A stretch of DNA of 64,000 nucleotides from Aspidapion aeneum (lineage: Eukaryota > Arthropoda > Insecta > Coleoptera > Brentidae): assembly GCA_963576565.1 (NCBI GenBank), contig OY755040.1:23130543-23194542 (forward strand), read 5' to 3'. A program made the translations under genes and the position numbers. Within the stretch, counting starts at the first letter, position 1, and every line of letters starts with the position of its first letter. The notes under the pieces were generated by a model. That model searched no databases, was not told the origin of the DNA, and saw only the letters and a list, made by a program, of their open reading frames with translations. Positions 31,743 through 42,694 of the stretch are shown here, piece by piece.

Positions 31743-33362
31743 ACGAGTCGTTAAATACCGAGATGAATTCCATCAAAGGAGCATGCGCCAAAATTAACGT
31801 TAAAATGTCTAATTTAAATTATTGGCGCGAATACCGTGATTGACGCGAGATCGAAGAGCTTAACGTATAATAAAAAATTCAAGGTATAAAATAATGGTCA
31901 ATTCTAATTTTTTGGTATGATTTTATGTAGGTACCGGGTGGTTTTTTATAACCGGAGCACTCAGCAACTTTATCATTGAAAATAAATTAAGATTTTTTTG
32001 GTTAATTATGACAACTTTAAAAGCCAACATATTTTTTTTCTATCCGTCACCATGTACACGGTGTCGCAAATTCGATGTTTTTGGGGGGTTTCGGGTATTT
32101 CTAGAGGCGCTAAAAAAAACTGATCCCCCTTTGCGACACTCAAATTTCAAAAGAAGCTTAAAGGTGAAAATCGCATTTTGATATAGCAAGCCGTTTTTAA
32201 ACTACGGGGTGTTTCTAAAAAGTCTGCATTTTGGGAAGGGGTCTATCTATAACTTGTTTATTTATTAATATTTTTTATTTCTGTGAAAACATTCCTAAGA
32301 CACTTTTTTAAAAGGAATTAAACTGTTAAATTAAATTTCATTTGTCACGTTTAGTTTTTGAGATATCACATAAAATTATTTTTTTTTTATTTTTACCACA
32401 TATTTTAGTTTGCTTAATGGGTTTAAAATATTTTAATATTATAAAATTAAAAAAATAATAAAGAGGTGATTAAAAAATAAAAATAAAAAAAAATTAAAAA
32501 TTAAAATATTGAGTGTGATACATCATTTTAAAGGAAATTTTAAGCTGCTTTTAAAAATCGAATAAAAAGAGAGTTCTTCTATAAGAAAAATAACAACTTT
32601 ATGCAATATTTTAAAAACCAAAACAGATAAATAAAAACCGTTTACATCTGTCAATTCTTCACGAAAAGATCTATAAGAAAGCTATTTACACACAAACAAA
32701 ATGCAGACAAAAACACTCCGTAGCTTAAAAACGGCTTGCTATATCTAAATGTGGTTTTCACCTTTAGGCTTCTCTTAAAATTTAAGCGTCGCAAAGGGGG
32801 CTCAGTTTTTTTCTATTTCCCCTAGAAATACCCGACACCACAAAAAAACAACGAATTTGGGACACCCTGTACAGGGTGTGACAATGAAGTCGATTTTTTG
32901 AGAGGGAACACCCTGTATATTTTTGCATTTTAAGATTCGTCTTTTCTTTTTGATTTAAAAAATTTACAATATCTATGTGCTGCGATTAATATTTTTTGAG
33001 GTATATGCAGTATTTCTTCTATATTTCATTTCACGTTTATTTTGTTTTGCCATGGGAGTATTGACAAATTTAAATGCGCTAAATCTTAAAAAATGTTTAT
33101 CGTAGCATAGACATACAGTAGAACCCCGATGACAGTGTTTATTCAAATTAAATTGGGCACTAAATAATTTGTCACACAACTTGCACGTCACCGGCATTTT
33201 CACAGCACAAAAACGACGAATTTTCATCAAAAAGAACTGGGAATTATTAAAGTTTTGCTGTATAAAACCATACTGAAATATCTCTCAGTTGATTGGTTGG
33301 CAGAAGTGACAGATCAACGCTTGCGCACGTCTTGGAATTCATCTCGGTATTTAACGACTCGT
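31743..33362. mobile_element. 1.6-kb element with 30-bp perfect inverted ends, containing nested fold-backs
   Basis: The ends start ACGAGTCGTTAAATACCGAG (31743-31772) and are exactly inverted at 33333-33362. It contains the AGGGTGT-class fold-back at 32055-32870. An antisense frame at 33230-32973 holds a CKLC...H-x-H arrangement that is only weakly like a C2H2 finger and could be a trace of a transposon protein. Confidence 0.78.
32055..32870. mobile_element. Fold-back element, ACAGGGTGTCCC family, copy 1
   Basis: The left end ACACGGTGTCGCAAATTCG pairs with CGAATTTGGGACACCCTGT at the right. The arms share GGGTATTTCTAG, AAAACTGA, CCTTTGCGAC, AAGCTTAAAGGTGAAAA, TTTTGATATAGCAAGCCGTT. Other copies: 44971-47980 and 52381-54796. 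A 49-bp unit with similar ends (32871-32919) sits directly beside it. Confidence 0.85.
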
Positions 33363-33369
33363 AATTTTC

Positions 33370-33830
33370 GTGCTATATGTTTTGAAACAGTGTTGTTCAA
33401 TAAATAGGTGACATTTCATATCTATAGTTTCGAAATTATGGGCGTTATACGATGAAATACCGTTCACAGAGATGTAAATTGTGAATTTATTATAATATTA
33501 TTATGAATATTTTAGTAAAAACTAAATAAAATTAAAAAACAATGTCTCAATTAAAAAAACAAAATTTTAACATTGATTTTTTAATATTGATTTTTCAGCT
33601 AAATGTCAAAAAATTACATACCATGTGCCATTCAATGTCATGTTTTGAAACGAGGTAAAAGCTCGTTTTGAAACTATTGCTAAAATTAAATTCTTGACAA
33701 AAAATTCACAATTTACACCTCTGTGAACGGTATTTCATCGTAAACGCCCATAAATTCGAAAATATAGATATGAAACGTCACCAATTTATGACGTATTTAT
33801 TGAACCACACTGTTTCGAAACATATAGCAC
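33370..33830. mobile_element. Fold-back element (461 bp)
   Basis: GTGCTATATGTTTTGAAACA at the left pairs with TGTTTCGAAACATATAGCAC at the right (33811-33830). The arms continue through GTTCAATAAAT, ATTTCATATCTATA, TGGGCGTT, CGATGAAATACCGTTCACAG and TGTAAATTGTGAATTT, about 150 bp each. It lies 8 bp beyond the end of the preceding element. Confidence 0.87.
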
Positions 33831-33832
33831 AA

Positions 33833-33888
33833 GAATTTGCCTCAGAAACCGCATCAAACTGAATTTTATCCTTGGACCACGATACACT
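33833..33888 (+). repeat. 56-bp exact duplicate of 27640-27695
   Basis: Every base matches the segment beginning GAATTTGCCTCAGAAACCGC at 27640. It lies between a fold-back element and a P-like element end. Confidence 0.9.
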
Positions 33889-33891
33889 AAC

Positions 33892-33990
33892 ACACGGTAT
33901 GTCAGCAACTTGGACCGAAATGCGTTTTCGCCGCGCATTACGTCATGCATGCAGATGATCTTAAATGTTGCATCCGCGATCGGTGATAAG
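33892..33990 (+). repeat. P-like element terminal fragment
   Basis: It begins with the same 16-bp end as the P-like element (ACACGGTATGTCAGCA), then matches the reverse complement of about 22755-22660 through GTTTTCG, CGCATTACGT.AT and CGCGATCGGTGATAAG. No partner end is seen further right, so it is a fragment or a deleted copy. Confidence 0.8.
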
Positions 33991-34007
33991 TGTCCAAGGA
34001 ATTAACG

Positions 34008-34522
34008 TATTAACTTGAACGTTTGCACATATGTACGTACGCCTGAGTATGTTTAAGAAGCATGGTAAAACTGGACTAGGTCAGAAAAATTAAAGTGCCT
34101 CATTTTGGGGCTTTTCTAAACTCATGCGGGGCCCATTTTCAACAATATTTCGAGTCATTACTTCAAAACTAGCCAATCAATTTAAACCAAATTTTGAACA
34201 ATTGTAGGCCGAAGGTTTGGTCGTTAACCGTTTTGTTGTTGAGGATTTTTTGAACAATATGCAAAATTTTTACAATTTTAAATAGTGGATATACCAAAAT
34301 TTTTATTAGGTACAAAGCAAACGTTTCGACCTACAAGTGTTTAAAATTTGGTTTAAATCCATTGGGTAGTTTTAAAATAATGACTTGAAACGTTGCTGAA
34401 AATGGACCTTGAGTAATACTCTAAAAAGAGGCATTTGCAGTTATCTGATCTGCCCCAATTTTACCAAGAATCTTTATTATACTCAAGCGTACATTTGTGC
34501 ATAATTTCAAGTTATCATTTAA
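34008..34522. mobile_element. Diverged fold-back element
   Basis: The arms pair from TTAACTTGAA(C)GTTTGCACAT and GTACG.ACGC.TGAGTAT at the left with ATACTCAAGCGTACATTTGTGC and TTCAAGTTATCA at the right. They run on through TGGTAAAACTGG, GCCTCATTTT, TTTCAACAATATTTCGAGTC and AAACCAAATTTTGAACA. No coding content. Confidence 0.75.
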
Positions 34523-34972
34523 CATGAGCTACTTGCTAATTTGGCTATTTTCTTGTCTAAATGACGCCACGGAAAGCGAGAAGTGACAATCAAGCGTCAT
34601 TCCCGGTATACAGCGTGGCCAGCCTTCTATCTAGGGGTAAGATTTTTGTATGTGCCATAAGGATTGCATGGGAGAACAGAAAAGCGCAAAACCAACGTTG
34701 CCAGTTAAGCGAAAGTATCAGTATAACCGCAACTCAGTTCTCGAAAGGTCAATTTAGTCAGTTTTATGTAAGTACATTTATTAAACGGGGGATACACAAA
34801 CAGAATAATACATAAAAATGTTCTTACTTCTATTAACAAGCAGAATATTACAGTGTTATTTACCAATCTACCGGTAAGCTACTAATAATTACATTTTAGG
34901 TTTTTTAATGCAGTTTTACTCCAATCATAAAAAAGGTAACGGTGGACCACAGTAAAGCAGCGTGGGTAGGGG

Positions 34973-35024
34973 TAAGGTCACTGTATAACGAAGTTCCAAG
35001 GAACTTCGTTATTTAGTGACCTTA
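34973..35024. repeat. 52-bp palindrome with 28-bp perfect core
   Basis: ATAACGAAGTTCCA is followed directly by its inverted partner (34985-35012), and TAAGGTCACT/AGTGACCTTA continue the pairing on both sides with only a 2-base mismatch. It is probably the two ends of an element joined after internal deletion. Confidence 0.85.
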
Positions 35025-37227
35025 GGTAGGGGGCGTTAGAGGAGGGTCGAGATCTTAGGGGGGCGGCAGAGTACTTTCTCTAGACAAATAGTAAAATTAT
35101 GAGTAGTAGTGTCTCTTAAACCACAAATGAAAATTTGAAAAAAGCAAAATTTGAAAAAATATTGAAGGAAAATTATTTTAAATGCTCGCAGAAAAAAATA
35201 GATACAAAGCAAACTATTTTGATAACTAAAAACCTACAGACAAAAGTCTAAATCGGAAAAATACGCTGCAGGTAGCAAAAATCTTTTCACGTTAAACAGA
35301 CACCTTGGGAATTTTTTATCTTTCTAGAACAATGCTGTACTTTTTGTCAAAGAGTTTTAAAAGCAAAAGAAACATTTTTAAACAAGAATCAATAGAACAA
35401 GTAAAGTTACGCAAAACTGATAGTTTTAAGGTAAAATTGGTTAAATAATACTTTTAACCCTTTCTTTTTAAACAAAATCTAATGCGAACAAAACACTTTT
35501 GTATCATATTGGGTTAGTTAATACGTTAATGGTTAAAATCGTTTGAGGTACTCTTGAGTTATCGTGTATTCAGACAGACAAGACCTAAATAGCCCACAAT
35601 TAATAAAATTTAAAAAATTAAATTTTCACGTTTTAACCTTTTGTGTGGTGGACTAAAAATCATGTGATAATTCTCGCCCAAACAAATGTTTCAAGTTGTT
35701 CGTCCCTTGACAACTGCGACCGCGTGCACCTGTTGTTTTTATCAAGGTTACCTTTGGCAACACTGGAACGCTTTCGACGCGAATCGGGCCTATCGCGGTC
35801 TCTTATTAATACAGGCTATATTCTATCTGCTTTTTATCCTCTTATGGAAATTGAGCCCCCTAGATGTGGACTTGATCACGCGATATATATGGTTGCGCGC
35901 TGACATATAACGTGTCTTAGTGTATCGTGGGATGGACATAATGCATTTTGATAAGTTGCTCCTCAATAGTCATTCCTTATTGGATAAGTATTCCCTACGG
36001 TCAGTGGAATGCGTGCATTTAAACAAAAAACAATTTATAAATAAGGAGTGTATTTTAATAAAAAATAAAAATATACAAGTAAGCTACACATTATATACAT
36101 AAATAATATAAAAAGAAAATCGGCAAAAAAGCTTATAAACCGTGTGTCTATGGATAAATAATAATAATATGTATATATAAAGCTGCGTAACTACAGTAAT
36201 AATAAGTTAGTAATAACTAATGTCTTGATAAACAAAAATATCATTTTTAAAAACAATATAACATTTATAAAGTTACATTTTGCAGAAGGTACATCCTATA
36301 ATATACTAGCTTCTTTCGACCATTGAAACAAGAATCTGGTATTATAAAACTTTTTAATAAAGTGCATATTTTATTTTATCAGTTATTTATTTCACATTTA
36401 AAAAGGATAAACCGAGCCTTCGGGCGTTTGTTTAAAAAACAATGTAACTCTTATCTTTAAAATATTTGTTTTAAAAATATTTATATTTTATATTGACATC
36501 AATGTACAACTGTGTTCTCTAAATGAAGTCATATTCAAAATTATAAATATTTAGTTTTTTCAGTTTTAAAGCCTTCGCAAACAACGTTTTTAAAAGAATT
36601 TTAAAAGAAATTGTTTATTTTGGTTTTAAAAATATTTTAAATTGTTTACTTTGTCAAGACATTTTCCAAAAAAGTATAAAGAGCGTGTACAAGCAGAAAA
36701 AAATGTTTCTTTTGGTTGCCAAACAAAATTTAAGGGACGTAAATTTCTAATACATATTACGTATTCCCTTATATCAAACTAATAACGACTTTTCAGAAGT
36801 TATTTGCGCTTCTTTGTTGTACCTCCACAACAAAATAACCGTTTTAAAGGTTCCACCGTGAACTTCACCCTTTTTTTAACAAGGTGCCATTTGATTCCCT
36901 TTCTTTTTTAAAAAGGTTGAAAATTTCAAATTTATTTGGTTTTTACATTTTCAAATACTTGTTTTAAATATTTTTTTATACAATAAAATCTTTGGCAAAT
37001 AAATAATGATAATATTTATTCATAAGATTAACCAGCGCATCCACTGTTCAAACTGTATTTTCGGAGGAATGCATAGTAAGTTTTTAGAAGGCCTCTTTAT
37101 CATCATAATACTGAAAATTTTATAATATCGAAATCAAAGTAAAAGACACTCCGAACCGAACCAAAATAAAAATTTAATATTTGTTGTTGTAATCTAGCTC
37201 CTACCGCTATCTCCGGCATCTATATAT
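35025..37227. other. AT-rich intergenic DNA
   Basis: No recognisable gene or element. Frames at 35643-35910 (hydrophobic in part) and 35920-36102 lack recognisable motifs and supporting splice or repeat context. Poly-A/T tracts dominate 36000-37000. Confidence 0.5.
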
Positions 37228-37812
37228 ACAGGGTGTCCCAATGCACAGTACATAGTTTGGCCATTCCTTTATGCAAAATTATTTTTCAATTTTTCCAATT
37301 AACTTTATTTTAAACCAATAAATAAATAACACATGTTGGAGTTTGGTGTTTTGTAGAGAGAGGAAATTTAATTTATTAATAATTTTGTGGCAGATTGTAG
37401 AGGTCGTTTTGTTTATCACTTTAAATAAGTTTAACTGACCTTTCTTATTACATGTGCATTTACATCTTGAGACTCAAAGGATGCATTCAAAATTGTAAAT
37501 GAATAAATTGAAGCATCGCGTCGCTCTCGCTGAGATTTTTTTGTTCGATTAGGCAAAACGTTTGCTTCACAAAGGTGTAAGAACAGTGATTTTTAAATAA
37601 GAACACAAGTACACTAACTCACAAAAGATACACTTGTTTTAATATAGGTTAATGTCAAACACAAAATTTTATGCAAAAATATTGGCTTACAAAATGTTAA
37701 TTAGAAAAACCAAAACGAAAAAATCTTTTATCTCGGTTTATACTAATTTTTAAATACCAAATCATAATATTTTTACCCAAGGAATCTGCAGTTCTATCTG
37801 CGACACCCTGTA
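37228..37812. mobile_element. MITE with TACAGGGTGTC ends (585 bp)
   Basis: TACAGGGTGTCCCA at 37228 is inverted at 37799-37812 (TGCGACACCCTGTA), with TATA on both sides. The interior does not match the other ACAGGGTGT elements, so it is a different family with the same kind of end. Confidence 0.72.
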
Positions 37813-37971
37813 TAAAAAGCCCATCGCCTCCTCGAAAGCAGCAATTTTTAACATATTTCGCCGCTATTTTTGACGTTGTTAAAGTTGTCAGATTAGCGCC
37901 CCATACACACACATCCATTCACGTTGTTTATTCTGGCAGATGCCGCGAAAGAAAGACATGGCATGTAAAAT

Positions 37972-38819
37972 CAAGGCCAACAAAAAAAGACAGGCCACGA
38001 CCCTGAAAAAATCAGCTGTTGTGGGATGTATTTCACATTGGGTCTTATGGGCGGATAGAGGTTTATTTGTGATATTTTCAAAATGGCACTACAGATTTTC
38101 GCAAAATTTCAGTGAAATATTCCTAGACACTATACCGATACTATACGATAACTTTTGTAAGGATGAAAGATGATTAAAAGGTTAAAATCTTCAAGATTTA
38201 GGATTCCTTACTTGAATTTAAATTGCCTGCCAATCATCACACGCCTACTGTTATATTTGACATGAATTTGACTTTGTCACCTGTGTTTGTCATGGCATTT
38301 GTTTAATCGTTTGTTTTGTAAAACTTGTTCGATTTTTTAATGATTTTTTAGAATAAAGTTCATTTAAAATAAAAAAATACCAGTGTTAATCTTTTTAAAA
38401 CAAAATTACACTACAAAAAAATTATTTTTTAATGTTGTAATTTTTGTAAACACATCTAAATAAGTTTTAAAATTTACCGAATAAAACAAATAGGTGTAGG
38501 TGAGCTGATTACTTTCCACGCAGAAATGAACACATTCGCTTCTGATTGAAATTTAATTTTTGTGTGAACTAATGAAGCGGCTCTGAAAAATTAACGATTA
38601 CTATACATTTTAAAATTGTTTTGCAAAAATTTAGTAAAAACAATCTCAAAACCAGTTTTATTTAAAAAAAATCAAATATTCATGAACGGTCATTCCAACT
38701 TCAATATTTTAAACACAATCAGCTGTGGCGTGACGTGACCATTAAAAAGAAATTCAGCCTTCGCTGTGACGTCAACAAATATGTAGATCGTGGCCCGTCA
38801 GTTGTAATAGCCCCCCTGG
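37972..38819. mobile_element. Repeat family C, copy 2 (longer form)
   Basis: It matches 27028-27634 from AAGGCCAACA to ATCGTGGCCCGTC.GTT, with about 230 bp extra between TGTTTGTCA and CACATTCGCTTCTG (about 38293-38530). A frame at 37940-38173 is an accident of the repeat. Confidence 0.75.
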
Positions 38820-38863
38820 TAAAATATCCGAGTATCCAAATGATTTAGCACGTGATTAATAGT

Positions 38864-39005
38864 CACGGTGGATAGAATAGACCGCTGTTCGGATTTACCA
38901 TATCATATCAAACTTTCGTTTATAAAAATCAGCTGGACCACCAGTGACGTGAAAATTCGACATATATTTAAAAGATCCGAACACCGGTCTATTCTATCCA
39001 CCGTG
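38864..39005. mobile_element. Mutator-like MITE, copy 1 (142 bp)
   Basis: The ends CACGGTGGATAGAATAGACC are exactly inverted, and an 8-of-9 target duplication ATTAATAGT / ACTAATAGT flanks the element (38855-38863, 39006-39014). It is almost only the terminal repeat of the longer copy at 51231-51960. A 9-bp duplication and long ends are the hallmarks of Mutator-like elements. Confidence 0.85.
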
Positions 39006-39286
39006 ACTAATAGTGACCTGTTTTTATGTTTGTTTTGATAGCTGTCATTTTGAAATTGCCAATATAACTGAAATTCAATATAAAAAGTAGTAAACAAACA
39101 AAAATTAATTTTAATAAAATATAGTTTATAACAATACAAATGGCTATTAAAGGTAGCAGCACAGAAATTATGTAATAACTGTGACATTTACCGTGGCGTT
39201 ACACTCCAGAGCAAGGTATGTGCCAAATCCCTTCCCGTTTAATCATGGCCACTCACGCACATGAATTTCCACTAGTTTTTAGAGAT
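39006..39286. other. Intergenic DNA
   Basis: Nothing recognised; a small antisense frame ending at 39187 has no known content. Confidence 0.4.
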
Positions 39287-39294
39287 GACACGAT

Positions 39295-40081
39295 CAGTGG
39301 CGGCGGTAAGAAGCTTTGGGGGTGCACACCAAAAAAAATAAAAAATTGTGGCTCAGGCATAATTTTTTTTTTAGTGCCACGCTAACTTTTTGGGCAATCG
39401 AGTGGGTCGTCATATCTTATAATTTAGAGCAAATAATTAAAAAATTAGATATTTAGTTAGATGTTAGTTACCTACCTATTATTATTGTAATTATAAATAA
39501 ATAATAAATGTATCATACCTAGTTAACATATATTTTCTCTTCTAATGGTAAAGATGAAAATTTAATTGCCTTTAAATATTGCACGCTAATGCTATCAGAA
39601 TTAGAAACTTCCGCCATTCTCGTAAATGCCAAATCGTCGAAATCAAAACAAACCGCCAGCGCCCGACCGATAATAGGAACTCGTCTAAGCGCGCACTACT
39701 GAAAAGTGCGCGTGAACTGCTCTAAAATGCAACGCGAACCGTCGACGCGGGAGCATCACGGGGGTGCGGGCGGCATCGAGGCTAGTTTTTGTATAAGCGC
39801 GGTGCCGAAGGAAGGCTCAGATTCTATGTACTGTAAAATTCTATTGGGACATGTCGTCCTCTCTTTCTATATATCCACGGTGCATTGAATTTGGTTCCAG
39901 TAAATTACCGTAAAGAATTAGATTCGAGCTTGGTTTGAACACGACTACAAACACATACATACTGGGTATTCCTCTTGGGGTAATTATTAATTAAATTAAG
40001 GAATGATCAAAGTTTAATATTTTTTTAAGTATAATTTGGGAGTGCACGTGCACATGTGCACTTATGGAGAAACCGCCACTG
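39295..40081. mobile_element. Non-autonomous hAT element (787 bp)
   Basis: The ends CAGTGGCGGCGG and CAGTGGCGGTTTC (complement of 40069-40081) are flanked by a perfect 8-bp duplication GACACGAT at 39287-39294 and 40082-40089. GTGCAC sits near both ends. A GC-richer block (39600-39830) contains a frame (39706-39888) with no transposase motif. It is probably an internal-deletion derivative of a larger hAT. Confidence 0.92.
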
Positions 40082-40716
40082 GACACGATATACCTTGTTA
40101 ATGGATGTGTGTGCATGAGGCGCTATTTTTTAATTATCCAAAGGGTTCCAAAAGTAGACCAAAAGATATTATATTCTATAATCTTTGACCAAAAGGAAGC
40201 TAACCTAACACAAAAACCAGAGGTAACGCTATTACCAATTAAACAGTTGTATATATTTAACAACAAAGGCACATCCTTTCCCCTAAAACTGTTAAAGTTG
40301 CAAAAAAATACTTTGGCAAAAAAAATGTTTCTTTATCTATAAATAAATCCACTGGCAGTGCATCGTTTCAGACATTTTTATTTTACTTTTACATTTGTCT
40401 TGTCTCCGTACCGAGTGTGTTGCTCCTTTCATTAAACGCAGTATCTAAACCTGTATAGCCTGAACTAAATCATTATATACTGAACCAAAAAAAAAATGCA
40501 GTAATCAGGATGTTTTTTTTTAACAAGATAGTATCTGCTTAATGTGTATTGAAGTTCAGCATAATTTTTTTTTTAGTAAAAAAATTTGCAATACAAGGTT
40601 AGTGATAAAGTTTTTGTTAGATTCCCGCCTAGAATTTTAGTAAATCTGAAGTATATTTTTGTGCAACTTTGGAAATTTTGAGGGACAAAAAATGTTTGAC
40701 GTTTCTTACGTGTATG

Positions 40717-40889
40717 CAGTGGCGTAGTTAGAAGTATTCTTCTCCAAAAAATGCATTAATCAAAGATGTAAAAATAAACTGGCGTTTTGTTTAGATTTGT
40801 TTCAGTATAGCTAAACAATTTTGCACTTTTTTGTTGTATTCGCTAAATTTTACTTTTATTTTTAAAAACTACCCTGACTAACGCCACTG
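40717..40889. mobile_element. Short hAT MITE (173 bp)
   Basis: CAGTGGCGTAGTTAG at 40717 is matched by CTGACTAACGCCACTG at 40874-40889, with GTGTATG on both sides (40710-40716, 40890-40896). One base appears lost from an 8-bp duplication. AT-rich interior. Confidence 0.85.
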
Positions 40890-41159
40890 GTGTATGTTGA
40901 CAAGTGCGACACAATTTTCTGCCAGGCCAACCAATCACATCGAGATATTTTATTCCATTCTGTAACGTTTAGTCTGGGATTCTCCTAAAGGCATGCAGAA
41001 AACAAAACAAAAAATTAGTAATATTTGGTGAACTAAACAAAATACAATTAAGCTGTGTTGGTCAAATTAATGGGTGTCAAAACAAGTGTTCAAGCTTCAG
41101 GTGCCAAAAAGTACAGAGGAAAATATTTTTTTGTAAGGGATGAAGAAGTAGGGGCACAT

Positions 41160-41275
41160 GTACAGGGTTTTTCATTATAAACGTTCCCGCAGAAAAATGT
41201 TTTTTGCTGTAACTCCTACGAGGTTCAAAACAAAAGCATTCAAAATATAGTTTTTTACACATTTGACTGCACTTT
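41160..41275 (-). repeat. Repeat related in inverse orientation to 44866-44976
   Basis: TGTACAGGGTTTTTCATTAT, AAACGTTCCC and AAAGCATTCAAAATA are the complement of the unit just before the 44971 element. They may be two ends of one old element about 3.8 kb apart or unrelated fragments. Confidence 0.6.
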
Positions 41276-41284
41276 TGTCAAATA

Positions 41285-42191
41285 GGGTAAAGTTGGTAGA
41301 GATGTCCCACCTTTTTTTCTTTACCTAAATATTTAATTTTTTCGAATTTGAATGAAATAAATACGACTGTGTGGGTATCAAACATTATTTATTTATAATA
41401 TTCAAACAAAATGGCAATAATAAAAAAATTACTCATCAAAATCGCAAAAAAACATTTTTTCTAACTTGGTCATCTCTACCTCTAGGGTTGGTTGAGATGC
41501 CCTCCATGGGGTGGTAGCGATGGCCTATACGATTTAATATGTAAATATAATATTTATTACTTTCTTTTTGTTATAACCCTACCACAAGGGTCGCAAAAAT
41601 TGACAAATTTGCTACATCCGTCGTGGAACCATTAAGTACGTAAGTGCGACCTGCTGAATTAGTACCTAATTCGCCTTTCTGAGTAGCCTGGATCGGTGCC
41701 ATTAAATTTTCCTCTGTCCATTTACCTCTTTCACAACAAATTCTATTACAGAAAGAAGACATGATATCCTAAAAAAAATCAATTGAAAATGTATTGGCCA
41801 TCTCTACCTACTACGACTGGGGCATTTCTACCGTTTTGTTATAGAAGATGAGCCATCGTGCAATTCACAGAAACCAACAAAAACTAATTTTTGAGGTTAG
41901 GATATTGTGCTGCATGTATTTAAGTCTCCACGAATTGCGAATAAAATGCTTAAATAGTAATGCCTCTACAAACTAGACACTATTGTAGTAAAAAAATATG
42001 CACCTACCTTAAAAATGTATCATAAAATCTTGTCAAATCTAAGAAGTTTTTAAGCACAACACTCCCGGCAGATAAAATAAACAGTTTACTAGATAGCGGC
42101 GTTCTGCACCACCGTACAAATGTTTAATTTCGAATAAAAATTGCTGGCCATCTCTACCAGCTGCAGCGGGGCATCTCTACCCTCTTTGCCC
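41285..42191. mobile_element. TA-flanked pogo-related element with repeated GGTAGAGATG motif
   Basis: The ends GGGTAAAGTTGGTAGAGATG and GGGCAAAGAGGGTAGAGATG (inverted) are flanked by TA (41283-41284, 42192-42193). At least eight variants of GGTAGAGATGgCC occur in both orientations (near 41295, 41470, 41489, 41516, 41797, 41821, 42147, 42171). An antisense frame inside looks like the start of a pogo transposase, which supports the assignment. Confidence 0.8.
41571..41762 (-). pseudogene. Pogo-type N-terminal (psq-like HTH) remnant
   Basis: The frame holds RGKWTEENLMAPIQATQKGE followed by LGTNSAGRTYVLNGSTTDV. This corresponds to the pipsqueak-type helix-turn-helix of pogo/Tigger transposases (RGxWxEExLxxAIxAVxxGExG...ST). 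The helix-2 and helix-3 residues are altered and the catalytic region is absent. About 63 residues, non-functional. Confidence 0.6.
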
Positions 42192-42694
42192 TATGACGTT
42201 TATAGTTTACACGCATTTTTTAAAATCTACTGAAAATTATTTTTTCTACTATACCATTCATAGTTTTTCTTTAACGGTTTATGAAATATCGACAGTTAAT
42301 TTTAAGAAAATGCATTAACAGGATTTGCAATGTAACAACCCAGTATCTAACAAAATTTAGATTCATAGAAGCTTCCAAGAATATGTCGTTTTGATAGAAA
42401 AACAATTTTGGGCCCATAAAAAAACCCTCTATGCGACACCCGGGGACCCGTCCGATGGGAGATTCTCCCCCCAGTGTAACATCCCGTGTTTTGGTATATA
42501 TGCGCTGGATGTATCTATTTTTATATAGAGTCAAAACGCCATCAAGTACCAAATTTTATCTAAAACACAAGTAATATTTTTACCAGAGCTCTAATTTTTG
42601 GAACTCTACCCCCACCCTTTTTTTGCGGCTAATGTCTAGTGGATTTTACTAATTTTTAAATGGAACCATCTAGAGCTCAAACCCAACCTAAGTA

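Noticed and set aside
32973..33230. Zinc-finger gene on the minus strand
   Set aside because: CKLC is followed by an H-x-H arrangement that does not fit C2H2 spacing; it lies within a mobile element and has no supporting exon.
35643..35910. Two overlapping + frames, one partly hydrophobic
   Set aside because: No motif, splice context or paralogue in the window; length is within chance for this sequence.
39706..39888. 60-codon frame in the hAT element
   Set aside because: No transposase motif; GC-rich core makes stops less frequent.
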